Source of the DNA: Prevotellaceae bacterium UBA2852
GTDB lineage: Bacteria; Bacteroidota; Bacteroidia; Bacteroidales; Bacteroidaceae
Assembly (NCBI GenBank): GCA_002350855.1
Contig: DEFM01000013.1
Coordinates: 79,913 to 143,912 of the forward strand
Direction of reading: 5' to 3'
Length of the DNA: 64,000 bases
Position 1 is the first letter of the stretch. The number at the start of each line of letters is the position of its first letter. Position numbers and translations under genes: made by a program. A model generated the notes under the pieces. The model did no database searches. It saw nothing but the letters and a program-made list of their open reading frames with translations, and was not told the DNA's origin. Positions 51,880-61,291 of this stretch are shown here, piece after piece.

Positions 51880-53297
51880 AGAAGGTTCGCGACATAACCT
51901 ATACTGACCTGCTAATTCTAGCTATCATTGTCATCATCAACCCCACCAGCACCCTCACTCCTTATCATTCTTTCAAGGCACCTTGCATACCTGATAAGGT
52001 AGAGATACGATATACAAAGACAATACCAACCGATTCTATTGCAAATTGTTTGAAGGAAACGGAGGCACAATTGTCTGAAATGAAGTATTACCTAAAGGTA
52101 CACAATGTTACGGACGAAGGCTATAATCAGGTGGCACGATACAATGCCACACTGATGGATAGAAAGGCCAGATTAGCAAAATTAGCCAGTTCAACTAGTC
52201 ACACAAGTTCTCCTAGTCAAACCATCACCATCCCAGCCAAAGATCGTCCACTCATCGCTGTTAAGCTTTCTAAAGGTTATTGGCGTGCAGGACATTTTCA
52301 TTTCACGCCCCTTAATGGTAAGGCCATTACGCGTGACGACCAAGGGCGTATTATATCTGCTGTCTATGCTGCAGACACTGTGGTTTCCGCTATTCGCATT
52401 GACTCAACAGGAATCTATCAAGGCCAGATGGATGCTTATCTGCAAGCCAGTGGACAAGGCGTATTCATCGCCCATAACGGAAATTACTACGAAGGACATT
52501 GGCTATATGGTCGTCCACACGGATTTGGCTTCCTTTCATCACCTTATCAACAGCTGAAGGCTGGAGAATGGAAAAACGGGAAATTCCTGGGCGAACGATT
52601 AAGATACACTTCTGAACGCATCTATGGTATTGACATCTCACGCCATCAGCATGAGAAAGGGCGCAAACGTTATGGCATTGATTGGGAAAAGGTGCGAATC
52701 ACCTCGCTGGGTGCTCGTCATAATGCTGAAGGAAGGACCTTCCCCATTTCCTTTGTATATATCAAGTCGACAGAGGGTACGAACATCCGTAACCGATATT
52801 TCCTGAGTGATTATATGAAAGCCAAGAAGCAAGGCATTCACGTGGGCGCCTACCATTTCTTCTCCTTGAAATCACCAGCAAAGGCGCAAGCCAATTATTT
52901 TGTCAATCATACGCTATTCCGCAAGGGTGACTTCCCCCCTGTTCTCGATGTAGAACCCACTGATGCACAAATCCGAAAGATTGGAGGTGACGAGGAGTTG
53001 ATGAATCGCGTTCGAGTCTTTATGAACATCGTAGAACAGCGTACAGGCATGCGACCAATTCTTTACATCAGCCAGAGTTTCATCAATCATCACATGAACA
53101 ATGCCACTGACATCAAGCAGAAGTACAACGTATGGATAGCCCGCTACGGACAATATAAGCCCGATGTTAAGCTGGTTTACTGGCAACTATGTCCAGATGG
53201 AAAGGTTGATGGAATCACTGGTGCCGTTGACATCAATGTGTTCAATGGCTACCAAGCACAATTTGACGAGTTTATACAAACTGGATTTTACAAATAG
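51876..53297 (+). CDS. GH25 lysozyme-like muramidase with MORN repeats
   Basis: A 473-residue protein: N-terminal membrane anchor or signal (about 9-27), a coiled region (about 50-100), a Ser/Thr linker, two to three MORN-like repeats (about 180-240; NYYEGHWLYGRPHGFG) and a C-terminal GH25 domain (about 248-473). The catalytic pair is in VLDVEPT (D-x-E), and YGIDISRHQ is the usual domain start. It would cut the MurNAc-GlcNAc bond of peptidoglycan, its own or another cell's. The start overlaps nudC by four bases; the end overlaps trmN6 by ten. Confidence 0.9.
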   Translation: MKKVRDITYTDLLILAIIVIINPTSTLTPYHSFKAPCIPDKVEIRYTKTIPTDSIANCLKETEAQLSEMKYYLKVHNVTDEGYNQVARYNATLMDRKARLAKLASSTSHTSSPSQTITIPAKDRPLIAVKLSKGYWRAGHFHFTPLNGKAITRDDQGRIISAVYAADTVVSAIRIDSTGIYQGQMDAYLQASGQGVFIAHNGNYYEGHWLYGRPHGFGFLSSPYQQLKAGEWKNGKFLGERLRYTSERIYGIDISRHQHEKGRKRYGIDWEKVRITSLGARHNAEGRTFPISFVYIKSTEGTNIRNRYFLSDYMKAKKQGIHVGAYHFFSLKSPAKAQANYFVNHTLFRKGDFPPVLDVEPTDAQIRKIGGDEELMNRVRVFMNIVEQRTGMRPILYISQSFINHHMNNATDIKQKYNVWIARYGQYKPDVKLVYWQLCPDGKVDGITGAVDINVFNGYQAQFDEFIQTGFYK

Positions 53298-53947
53298 AAA
53301 TCTTTAGTCAATTGCTGATAGTAATCGTCGCCCATCGTCATTGTTTCAAGCACTCGTTCACAGGGGTGCTTTCTAAATGACAACAAGAAACGACGGACAG
53401 GCTTTCTCACCACTGTCTTTATGGCACACACTCGACTTGGGAAAAAGCCTACAAACGTAGCTTCATCTTCCATACGCTGACGATAGTCGAAAGGCACCAC
53501 CACGCTCAGTTCCCCATCGTCTTTCAAAAGTCGCCAAGCAGACTGCATCAATTCAGCATAAGGCAATGTGTCCGCATGTCGAGCCATATTGCGCTGAGCA
53601 TCAAGAGCGCCTAATGAACCTATAAAGAAAGGTGGGTTACTCACAATAGCATCATACAGTCCTTCGTGGGCCTGCACTTTCTCTTGCAACACCTTTATCC
53701 GATGTTGGCAACCAGCATTCTCCACATTCTGCAGGGCTTGCCTTTTGGCACCTTCGTCAATGTCGATAGCCGTTATCTGTGCATTAGGATAACGCTGAGC
53801 CATCATGAGGGCAATCAGTCCCGTTCCTGTGCCCACATCCAGAATGCAGTCACCACCATTTGCCCATGCTCCCAGCAACACGCCATCCGTACCCACCTTC
53901 ATGGCGCACAAATCCTGTCTGACTGAGAAATGCTTGAACTTAAACAT
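53288..53947 (-). CDS. trmN6: tRNA1(Val) adenine-37 N6-methyltransferase
   Basis: A 219-residue class I methyltransferase of the YfiC/TrmN6 type. The SAM-binding motif DVGTGTGLIALMMAQR (about 37-52), the TAIDID acidic loop and the catalytic NPPF in VSNPPFFIGS (about 110-119) are intact; NPPF/Y marks N6-adenine enzymes. Length is usual (about 240). It is convergent with the lysozyme gene, overlapping by ten bases, and has its own promoter box 37 bases upstream. Confidence 0.88.
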   Translation of the reverse strand: MFKFKHFSVRQDLCAMKVGTDGVLLGAWANGGDCILDVGTGTGLIALMMAQRYPNAQITAIDIDEGAKRQALQNVENAGCQHRIKVLQEKVQAHEGLYDAIVSNPPFFIGSLGALDAQRNMARHADTLPYAELMQSAWRLLKDDGELSVVVPFDYRQRMEDEATFVGFFPSRVCAIKTVVRKPVRRFLLSFRKHPCERVLETMTMGDDYYQQLTKDFYL

Positions 53948-53983
53948 ACACCTTATCCCTATTGTTCATTAGATTTCCATCTG

Positions 53984-53991
53984 CAAAAGTA
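53984..53991 (-). promoter_or_regulatory. Promoter -7 box for trmN6
   Basis: TACTTTTG on the minus strand, 36 bases before the trmN6 start. Confidence 0.55.
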
Positions 53992-54084
53992 ATGAAAAAA
54001 TAAGATACTAGCAAATAATCCTTCCTTTTTCTATTCTACAAGGATACGCTCCGCACAAGGTCAGAAAAAGGAAAGAACACATGG

Positions 54085-54102
54085 AAGATATTAAAATATC
54101 TT
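54085..54102. promoter_or_regulatory. Inverted repeat upstream of lon (possible operator)
   Basis: Arms AAGATATT and AATATCTT flank AA, about ten bases upstream of the expected -33 element of the lon promoter. No family of regulator is recognised from it. Confidence 0.4.
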
Positions 54103-54133
54103 ATTAGATAAGCGTTATTCCAAAATATTTTTG

Positions 54134-54141
54134 TACCTTTG
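54134..54141 (+). promoter_or_regulatory. Promoter -7 box for lon-tgt-lptF/G
   Basis: TACCTTTG, ten bases before the lon ATG at 54152. It rules out the longer frame that would start at 54131. Confidence 0.65.
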
Positions 54142-54151
54142 CACCTCAATT

Positions 54152-56629
54152 ATGGAAGAGAAAATAACGATGTATATGGATAATAAGAATAGGTCGTTCC
54201 AGATGATTGCCGATGTAGAGGGCGATTACAGCGACCTGACGAGAATGGAAATGCCTGATACACTGCCTATTCTGGCAGTTCGTAATCTGGTATTGTTTCC
54301 TGGTGTAGTATCACCTATTTTAATAGGTCGCGAGTCTAGCATGGCGCTGATTCGCAAGGCTGAGAAGGGTAGCGTACTGATTGGCGTAGTAGCTCAGCGC
54401 GACCCAGAGGTAGAACAGCCTATCAGAGCAGACCTCTACGATATGGGCGTTTATGCCAAAGTATTGAAGATGCTTACCTTGCCAAATGGTAACATCACAG
54501 CTATTATACAGGGCTTAGGTCGCCTGCGATTGATGGAGATTCAGAAATACAAGCCCTACCTGATTGGTCATGTAGCCCCTGCTCCTGAGGAGGAGCCAGG
54601 CAAACGCGACATGGAGTTCCAGACGGGTATGGAAGACCTGCGCAGTCAGACATCTGAGTATATCAAGATGAGCGATGACATTCCTGAGGAGGCAGCCTTT
54701 GCCATTAAGAATGTCAGCAACAATTTGATGGCACTGAACTTCATTTGCTCTAACCTCCCCTTCTCTGTGAAGGAGAAGATTGCCCTGCTAACGCTCGATT
54801 CCATCAAGGAGCGCTTGTTCAACGCGATGCGTATTGTGAATCGTGAGATTAACCTGCAAACGCTGAAGTTGGACATCCGCAACAAGACGCGCGACGATAT
54901 TGACGAACAACAGCGTAATTACTTCTTGCAACAGCAGATTAAGAACCTGCAGGCTGAGATGGGTAACGAGAGTACCCCTGAGAAGAAGGAACTGCTGGAG
55001 AAGGCCAAGACTAAGAAATGGCCTGAGGAGATTGGAAAGTTCTTCTATAAGGAGGCTGAGAAGTTGGATCAACTGAACCCTAACTCGCCTGATTTCAACG
55101 TGTTACTGAACTACCTGCAGACACTTGTCAGTCTGCCTTGGGGAGAATATACGGAGGACGATTTGGACCTGAAGCGTGCGCAGAAGATTCTGGATCGTGA
55201 CCACTATGGTATGGAGAAAGTGAAGGAGCGCATTTTGGAATACATTGCCGTTTTGTCGCTTCGTGGTGACCTGAAGTCGCCCATTCTCTGCCTCTATGGC
55301 CCTCCAGGTGTAGGTAAAACTTCATTGGGTAAGTCGATTGCAGATGCCCTTAAACGTAAATATGTACGCGTATCATTAGGTGGTCTGCACGACGAGGCTG
55401 AGATTCGAGGTCATCGTCGCACCTACATCGGAGCTATGCCTGGACGTATCATCAAGAACATCCAGAAGGCAGGTTCAAGCAATCCCGTCTTCATTTTGGA
55501 CGAGATAGACAAGGTAACGCAGAATACGCATAATGGCGACCCAGCCTCAGCCCTGCTCGAGGTCTTGGATCCAGAGCAGAACGGCGCTTTCCACGACAAC
55601 TATCTGGACGTGGACTACGACTTGTCAAAGGTGATGTTCATCGCTACTGCCAACAATCTTGGCACCATCCCTCGTCCTCTTTTGGATCGTATGGAGATTA
55701 TCGAGGTCAGCGGATACATCACAGAAGAGAAATTCGAGATTGCCAAGCGCCACCTTATTCCTAAGGAAAAGGAAAATACAGGTCTGAACGACAAGAAACT
55801 GACGTTCAACAAGGCTGCTATTGACAAGATTATCGAGCAATATACACGTGAAAGTGGTGTACGTCAGTTGGAGAAGCAAATCAACAAGGCACTGCGTAAG
55901 ATGGCGTACAAGAAAGCTGAAAGTGGCGAACTGCCCTTCGAGAAGATTACCCCCACGGAGATTGAGGACTTGCTGGGCAAGCCACCTTTCTATCGTGATA
56001 TCTATCAGGGCAATGCCTATGCAGGCGTAGTCACTGGTTTGGCTTGGACAAGTGTAGGTGGTGAAATTCTGTTCATCGAGACTTCACTGTCGAAAGGAAA
56101 GGGTGCCAAACTCACGCTGACAGGTAATTTGGGCGATGTAATGAAGGAGTCGGCAGTGATTGCACTGGAATATGTGAAAGCACATGTAGACACATTGGGC
56201 ATCGACTATCGTATCTTTGACAATTGGAACATCCACATCCACGTGCCAGAGGGAGCTACACCAAAAGACGGACCCTCAGCAGGTATCACGATAGCCACCT
56301 CTATTGCCTCAGCCCTGACCCAGCGCAAGGTTCGCAAGAACACAGCAATGACGGGTGAGATTACCCTGCGCGGAAAAGTGTTGCCTGTAGGTGGCATCAA
56401 GGAGAAGATTCTTGCTGCTAAACGTGCTGGCATCACAGACATCGTGATGTGTCAGGAGAACGAGAAGGACATCAACGAGATTCCAGAGATGTATCTGAAA
56501 GGTGTTAAGTTCCATTATGTTGAGAACGTGCAGGACGTTTGGAAATTTGCACTGACTGACGAGATTGTAGAACATCCGCTGAATTTCGAGATTCCTGAGG
56601 AGAAAGACGAGAAGAAAGGCGAGAAATAA
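54152..56629 (+). CDS. lon: ATP-dependent Lon protease
   Basis: An 825-residue Lon. An N-terminal substrate domain (about 38-240), a coiled helical region, an AAA+ domain with Walker A GPPGVGKT and Walker [10 protein letters not shown], and the C-terminal protease domain with the Ser709 (DGPSAG) and Lys752 (KEK) dyad are complete. It degrades misfolded and regulatory proteins in the cytoplasm. I start at 54152 because the promoter box lies within the longer frame. tgt begins directly after its stop (TAA-ATG) and lptF/G follows, one transcript. Confidence 0.96.
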   Translation: MEEKITMYMDNKNRSFQMIADVEGDYSDLTRMEMPDTLPILAVRNLVLFPGVVSPILIGRESSMALIRKAEKGSVLIGVVAQRDPEVEQPIRADLYDMGVYAKVLKMLTLPNGNITAIIQGLGRLRLMEIQKYKPYLIGHVAPAPEEEPGKRDMEFQTGMEDLRSQTSEYIKMSDDIPEEAAFAIKNVSNNLMALNFICSNLPFSVKEKIALLTLDSIKERLFNAMRIVNREINLQTLKLDIRNKTRDDIDEQQRNYFLQQQIKNLQAEMGNESTPEKKELLEKAKTKKWPEEIGKFFYKEAEKLDQLNPNSPDFNVLLNYLQTLVSLPWGEYTEDDLDLKRAQKILDRDHYGMEKVKERILEYIAVLSLRGDLKSPILCLYGPPGVGKTSLGKSIADALKRKYVRVSLGGLHDEAEIRGHRRTYIGAMPGRIIKNIQKAGSSNPVFILDEIDKVTQNTHNGDPASALLEVLDPEQNGAFHDNYLDVDYDLSKVMFIATANNLGTIPRPLLDRMEIIEVSGYITEEKFEIAKRHLIPKEKENTGLNDKKLTFNKAAIDKIIEQYTRESGVRQLEKQINKALRKMAYKKAESGELPFEKITPTEIEDLLGKPPFYRDIYQGNAYAGVVTGLAWTSVGGEILFIETSLSKGKGAKLTLTGNLGDVMKESAVIALEYVKAHVDTLGIDYRIFDNWNIHIHVPEGATPKDGPSAGITIATSIASALTQRKVRKNTAMTGEITLRGKVLPVGGIKEKILAAKRAGITDIVMCQENEKDINEIPEMYLKGVKFHYVENVQDVWKFALTDEIVEHPLNFEIPEEKDEKKGEK

Positions 56630-57772
56630 ATGAAGTTCGAAGTACAACATACAGACAACGCATCTGACGCACGTACTGGTTTGATTACCACAGACCACGG
56701 GCAGATTAAGACTCCTATCTTCATGCCCGTAGGAACGGTAGGAAGCGTGAAAGGTGTTCACTTCTCTGAATTGCGCGAGCAGGTGAAGGCTCAGATTATT
56801 CTGGGCAACACTTATCACCTGTACCTGCGCCCAGGACTGGACATTCTGCGCAAGGCTGGCGGATTGCATAAGTTCAACACATGGGACCGTCCTATCCTGA
56901 CAGATTCAGGTGGTTTCCAGGTCTTCTCGTTGACGGGTATCCGCAAATTGAAAGAAGAAGGATGCGAGTTTCGTAGTCATATTGATGGCTCTAAGCATTT
57001 CTTCACCCCTGAGAATGTGATGGATACGGAGCGTGTGATTGGTGCAGACATCATGATGGCACTCGACGAGTGTCCTCCAGGTCAGAGCGACTATCAGTAC
57101 GCTAAAAAATCACTTGGACTCACTCAGCGATGGTTGGAACGTTGCGTCAAGCGATTCAATGAGACAGAGCCACTCTATGGGTATAATCAGACGTTGTTCC
57201 CTATTGTGCAAGGCTGTACCTATAAAGACTTGCGTCAGGATGCTGCTAAGCATGTCGTTGACACGTTGGGCAAGTTGAACGATGGTGGTGGTGCCTCAAT
57301 AGGTGGTTTGGCTGTTGGTGAGCCCACTGAGGTGATGTATGAAATGATAGAGGTAGTTAACGAGATTCTGCCCAAGGATCGTCCTCGCTACTTGATGGGT
57401 GTAGGTACGCCTCAGAACATCCTCGAGGCTATCGAACGAGGTGTCGACATGTTCGACTGTGTAATGCCTACTCGTAACGGACGTAATGCGATGTTGTTCA
57501 CCTATGAGGGAACAATGAACATGCGCAATCAGAAATGGGCTGACGACTTCTCGCCCATCGATCCAGATGGTTGTGATATCGACAGAATCCACTCGAAAGC
57601 CTATCTTCATCACTTGTTCAAGGCGCAGGAGTTATTAGCCATGCAGATTGCCAGCATCCATAATCTGGCGTTCTACCTACGATTGGTGACAGATGCTCGC
57701 ATGCATATAGAACAAGGTGACTTCACACAATGGAAACGTTCAGTGATTGACAACTTAGGACGCAGAAGATGA
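56630..57772 (+). CDS. tgt: Queuine/preQ1 tRNA-ribosyltransferase lacking zinc cysteines
   Basis: A 380-residue tRNA-guanine transglycosylase that swaps G34 of tRNA for a queuosine precursor. The active-site motifs DSGGFQVFSL, GGLAVGE and FDCVMPTRNGRN (nucleophile Asp) are intact. The C-terminal zinc site, C-x-C-x2-C plus His in most bacteria, is reduced here to one Cys in DPDGCDID; the following SKAYLHHL helix remains. The enzyme may use a zinc-free fold. Start is directly after the lon stop, and the end overlaps the permease gene by four bases (ATGA). Confidence 0.93.
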   Translation: MKFEVQHTDNASDARTGLITTDHGQIKTPIFMPVGTVGSVKGVHFSELREQVKAQIILGNTYHLYLRPGLDILRKAGGLHKFNTWDRPILTDSGGFQVFSLTGIRKLKEEGCEFRSHIDGSKHFFTPENVMDTERVIGADIMMALDECPPGQSDYQYAKKSLGLTQRWLERCVKRFNETEPLYGYNQTLFPIVQGCTYKDLRQDAAKHVVDTLGKLNDGGGASIGGLAVGEPTEVMYEMIEVVNEILPKDRPRYLMGVGTPQNILEAIERGVDMFDCVMPTRNGRNAMLFTYEGTMNMRNQKWADDFSPIDPDGCDIDRIHSKAYLHHLFKAQELLAMQIASIHNLAFYLRLVTDARMHIEQGDFTQWKRSVIDNLGRRR

Positions 57773-58959
57773 AAGAGAAGTTTAAAGAAATAATAGGTAA
57801 GATGAAAGCTCTCTGGAATCGTATTCCTTGGGAGAAGATAGCGTGGTTGAAGGCATACAATCCCTTCCGCTTCATCAAGCGTATGGATTGGTATATCATC
57901 AACAAATTCATTGGCACTTATGTTTATTCTATCATCCTGATTATCTCTATCTCTATCGTCATCGACGTCAACGAGAACTTGGCTAAGTTTACGAACAACC
58001 ACGCTCCCTTGCGTGCCATTGTGTTCGACTATTACACCAACTTCGTACCCTACTTTGCCAACTTGTTCTCGCCTCTATTTGTCTTCATTGCAGTCATCTT
58101 CTTCACCTCGAAATTGGCAGGAAACTCTGAAATCATCTCAATGCTGGCCTGTGGCATGAGTTTTAAGCGATTGCTACGTCCTTATCTGATTTCAGCTGCA
58201 ATCATTGCAACCCTCAATTTCTATTTGGGTTCATATGTCATACCTAAAGGAACGGTAGTAAGACATGACTTCGAAGCACTATACAAGAACAACAAGAAGA
58301 ATACGTCAGCCTCTAACATCCAACTTATGGTGGATAAGGGGGTAGTTGCCTACATTTCACAATATGATGACACCCGCAAGACGGGCTATGGCTTCGCTCT
58401 GTATAAGTTTGAGAACAAGAAGATGGTTTCGCAGATGAATGCAAACGTGATTCAATACGACACCATTTCTGATTCGCGTTATCACTGGAAGGCCCGCAAC
58501 TATAAGATTCGAACGTTGAAAGGCATGCGTGAACAGATTACCAGCGGTGCAGAGATTGACACCTTGATTCAGATGGAGCCAATGGATCTCATCTTCTCAA
58601 AAGGACAGCAAGAGACCTTCACTTCGCCTGAATTATTGCGCTATATTTCCAAACAGCAGCAACGTGGTTCCAGCAATGTAGTACAATATGAGGTGGAATT
58701 TCATAAACGAATAGCCTCCTCGTTTGCTTCGTTTATCCTGACCATCATTGGCGTTTCCCTGTCTTCACGTAAGCGTAAGGGTGGCATGGGTATGTATCTG
58801 GGTATCGGACTGGCCCTGTCGTTTACCTACATCCTATTGCAGACAGTCAGCGCCACTTTTGCTATTAATGCAGATACACCTCCCATGCTGGCAGCATGGA
58901 TTCCAAATATCCTATATTCATTCATTGCTTATTTCTGTTATAAGCAAGCACCCAATTAA
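57769..58959 (+). CDS. LptF/LptG-family permease
   Basis: A 396-residue inner-membrane protein with about six helices (clusters about 48-68, 95-120, 140-165, 310-330, 335-360, 365-390) split by a periplasmic beta-jellyroll (about 170-300). This is the YjgP/YjgQ layout of the lipopolysaccharide transporter LptB2FG. Whether it is LptF or LptG cannot be decided. A basic N-terminal extension of about 40 residues precedes the first helix. It is the third gene of the lon unit. Confidence 0.9.
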   Translation: MKEKFKEIIGKMKALWNRIPWEKIAWLKAYNPFRFIKRMDWYIINKFIGTYVYSIILIISISIVIDVNENLAKFTNNHAPLRAIVFDYYTNFVPYFANLFSPLFVFIAVIFFTSKLAGNSEIISMLACGMSFKRLLRPYLISAAIIATLNFYLGSYVIPKGTVVRHDFEALYKNNKKNTSASNIQLMVDKGVVAYISQYDDTRKTGYGFALYKFENKKMVSQMNANVIQYDTISDSRYHWKARNYKIRTLKGMREQITSGAEIDTLIQMEPMDLIFSKGQQETFTSPELLRYISKQQQRGSSNVVQYEVEFHKRIASSFASFILTIIGVSLSSRKRKGGMGMYLGIGLALSFTYILLQTVSATFAINADTPPMLAAWIPNILYSFIAYFCYKQAPN

Positions 58960-58985
58960 GGGAAAATGAAAAGTGAGAGTAAAAA

Positions 58986-60251
58986 ATGACATTTGAAGAG
59001 ACTTATTTAAACGATAATATCCTCGATGCGCTATACGACATGCACTTCGAGGAGATGACTCCTATACAAGAGCGCTGCATCCCTGAGATTCTAGATGGAC
59101 ACGACCTCATAGGCGTGGCTCAGACAGGAACGGGAAAAACAGCTGCTTATCTGCTGCCCATACTCAGCATGCTAGACGATGGTGGTTTTCCAAAAGATGC
59201 AGTTAACTGCATCATTATGTCGCCTACTCGCGAACTGGCCCAGCAAATTGATCAAGCTATGCAGGGTTTTGGCTATTATCTCGATGGGATTTCGAGTGTA
59301 GCTGTTTATGGAGGTAATGATGGAAACCGTTTTGATGTAGAGACCAAAGGACTGAAAATGGGGGCTGATGTTATCATTGCTACCCCAGGACGCCTGCTCT
59401 CACATATTCGTATGGGACATCTCGATTTGTCGCGCCTCTCCTTTTTTGTACTTGATGAAGCAGACCGTATGCTCGATATGGGATTTTCTGACGACATCCT
59501 ACAGATTGCCAAGCAGTTGCCATCTTCCCATCAGACCATTATGTTCTCAGCCACCATGCCCACCAAGATACAGCAACTCGCACGTACCTTATTAAATAAA
59601 CCTGTAGAAGTTAAGATTGCCGTTTCAAAACCCGCTGAGAAGATTCAGCAATCGGCCGATGTTTGCTATGAAGCTCAAAAACTGGGCATTGTCCGTTCTT
59701 TGTTTAAAGCAGGCGAATTGCAACGCGTCATCATCTTCTCTGGCAAGAAAGACAAGGTTAAAGACATTACTCGCGAATTGAAGCACATGCACATCAATTG
59801 TGCTCCCATGCATTCAGATCTCTCACAAGCAGAGCGCGATGAGGTAATGTATCGTTTCAAGACAGGCCAGGTGGATGTACTGGTTGCCACCGATATTGTG
59901 GCAAGAGGTATTGACATTGATGATATCTTAATGGTTATCAACTACGATGTACCACACGATGCAGAAGATTACGTTCATCGTATCGGACGTACAGCCCGTG
60001 CCCAGCGTGATGGTGTAGCCATTACCTTTGTGTCTGAGCAAGACATGCGCTATTTTGCAGACATCGAGCGCTTCCTAGAGCGTGAGATTCCAAAGAATCC
60101 ACTACCCGAAGGTCTGGGTGAGGGACCTGAATACAAACCAGTTGCTCCCCGTAAGAATACACGTGGAAAAGGAGGAAGGCACCGTAATGGAAAAGGTGGG
60201 AAGCCCCATCATGGTAAAGGAAAGAAGAAATCGGACGTTAAGCCTTTTTAA
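58986..60251 (+). CDS. DEAD-box RNA helicase (RhlE-like)
   Basis: A 421-residue ATP-dependent RNA helicase. Visible motifs: Q motif MTPIQERCIP, AQTGTGKT (I), PTRELAQQ (Ia), TPGRLL (Ib), DEAD in VLDEADRMLDMGF (II), SAT (III), ARGIDI (V) and HRIGRTAR (VI). A basic Gly/Lys/His-rich tail (about 385-421) probably binds RNA unspecifically. Such proteins remodel rRNA and mRNA. It follows the permease by 26 bases without a clear promoter, so it may be read from the lon unit. Confidence 0.93.
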   Translation: MTFEETYLNDNILDALYDMHFEEMTPIQERCIPEILDGHDLIGVAQTGTGKTAAYLLPILSMLDDGGFPKDAVNCIIMSPTRELAQQIDQAMQGFGYYLDGISSVAVYGGNDGNRFDVETKGLKMGADVIIATPGRLLSHIRMGHLDLSRLSFFVLDEADRMLDMGFSDDILQIAKQLPSSHQTIMFSATMPTKIQQLARTLLNKPVEVKIAVSKPAEKIQQSADVCYEAQKLGIVRSLFKAGELQRVIIFSGKKDKVKDITRELKHMHINCAPMHSDLSQAERDEVMYRFKTGQVDVLVATDIVARGIDIDDILMVINYDVPHDAEDYVHRIGRTARAQRDGVAITFVSEQDMRYFADIERFLEREIPKNPLPEGLGEGPEYKPVAPRKNTRGKGGRHRNGKGGKPHHGKGKKKSDVKPF

Positions 60252-60296
60252 CACAAAATAATTCGCATTCGGAGAACAACGAATCGATATTTTTCG

Positions 60297-60304
60297 TAAC
60301 TTTG
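60297..60304 (+). promoter_or_regulatory. Promoter -7 box for the sigma factor gene
   Basis: TAACTTTG, giving a leader of about 70 bases before rpoD. The leader holds a small hairpin (TATCTG/CAGATA) around 60339-60355. Confidence 0.65.
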
Positions 60305-60367
60305 CAACCGCTTTTAATGGTATTAATTAATACACATATCTGAATTTCAGATAGTTACAGAGAATTT

Positions 60368-60373
60368 AAGGAG
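60368..60373 (+). promoter_or_regulatory. Shine-Dalgarno of rpoD
   Basis: AAGGAG six bases before the ATG at 60380, one of only three clear sites seen in the window. Confidence 0.65.
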
Positions 60374-60379
60374 TAAAAG

Positions 60380-61252
60380 ATGAGACAATTAAAGATTCAG
60401 AAAAGTATTACGAATCGCTCAAGTGAAGCACTGGATAAGTATCTGGTGGAGATTGGTCGTGCACCTCTGATCAGTATCGATGAGGAAATCGAGCTGGCTC
60501 AGAAAATACGCAAGGGCGGTTCTGAAGGCGAGCGTGCCAAGGACAAATTGGTTACTGCCAATCTGCGTTTCGTAGTATCTGTTGCCAAGCAGTATCAGCA
60601 TCAGGGACTGACGCTTACTGACTTGATTGACGAGGGTAACATTGGCCTTATTAAGGCTGCACAGAAGTTTGACGAGACCCGTGGTTTTAAATTCATTTCA
60701 TATGCCGTATGGTGGATTCGTCAGTCCATTCTGCAAGCTATTGCAGAGCAAAGCCGTATCGTACGCTTGCCACTTAACCAGGTAGGTAGTTTAAATAAAA
60801 TTAGTCACGAGATTAATCGTTTCGAGCAGGAGTACCAGCGTCACCCATCTGTTTCTGAGTTGAGCGACGCCACAAACATGGATGAGGATAAGATTGCCCA
60901 GTCTATGCAGGCAGATAGTCACCACGTCTCTATTGATGCCCCTTTTCAGGATGGCGAAGACAACTGTATGCTTGATGTAATGGCTTCTGGCGATGATTCT
61001 CGTACAGACCGACAGGTTGACCATGAGTCTATGGCTCAAGAACTGAACACTGTACTCCAGAAAGTGCTTAAAGAGCGTGAGATTACCATTATCCGCGAGT
61101 GCTTTGGGATTGGCTGTCACGAAAAAGGTCTGGAGGAGATTGGCGATCAGCTGGGACTGACACGTGAGCGTGTTCGCCAGATTCGTGAGAAAAGCATTGC
61201 CAAATTACGTGATTCTGGTAATGCACGTATTCTGATGAAATATTTGGGCTAA
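60380..61252 (+). CDS. rpoD: Primary sigma factor (sigma-70 family, Bacteroidetes type)
   Basis: A 290-residue housekeeping sigma factor. Region 1.2 (about 14-45), region 2 (about 50-125; DLIDEGNIGLIKAAQKFD and FKFISYAVWWIRQSI), region 3 (about 130-210) and region 4 (about 225-285; LTRERVRQIREKSIAKLR) are present. Region 1.1 of long RpoD proteins is absent, as normal for Bacteroidetes. It directs the TAnnTTTG promoters seen throughout the window. It has a 70-base leader and a strong ribosome site. The DUF5686 gene starts 39 bases on with its own promoter box. Confidence 0.95.
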   Translation: MRQLKIQKSITNRSSEALDKYLVEIGRAPLISIDEEIELAQKIRKGGSEGERAKDKLVTANLRFVVSVAKQYQHQGLTLTDLIDEGNIGLIKAAQKFDETRGFKFISYAVWWIRQSILQAIAEQSRIVRLPLNQVGSLNKISHEINRFEQEYQRHPSVSELSDATNMDEDKIAQSMQADSHHVSIDAPFQDGEDNCMLDVMASGDDSRTDRQVDHESMAQELNTVLQKVLKEREITIIRECFGIGCHEKGLEEIGDQLGLTRERVRQIREKSIAKLRDSGNARILMKYLG

Positions 61253-61278
61253 AGTTTTGTGGCTCCAAAAATTATTTG

Positions 61279-61286
61279 TAATTTTG
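61279..61286 (+). promoter_or_regulatory. Promoter directly before a GTG start
   Basis: TAATTTTG with TTG at 61257-61259, 19 bases upstream; five bases then separate it from GTG 61292. Confidence 0.55.
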
Positions 61287-61291
61287 GGGTC

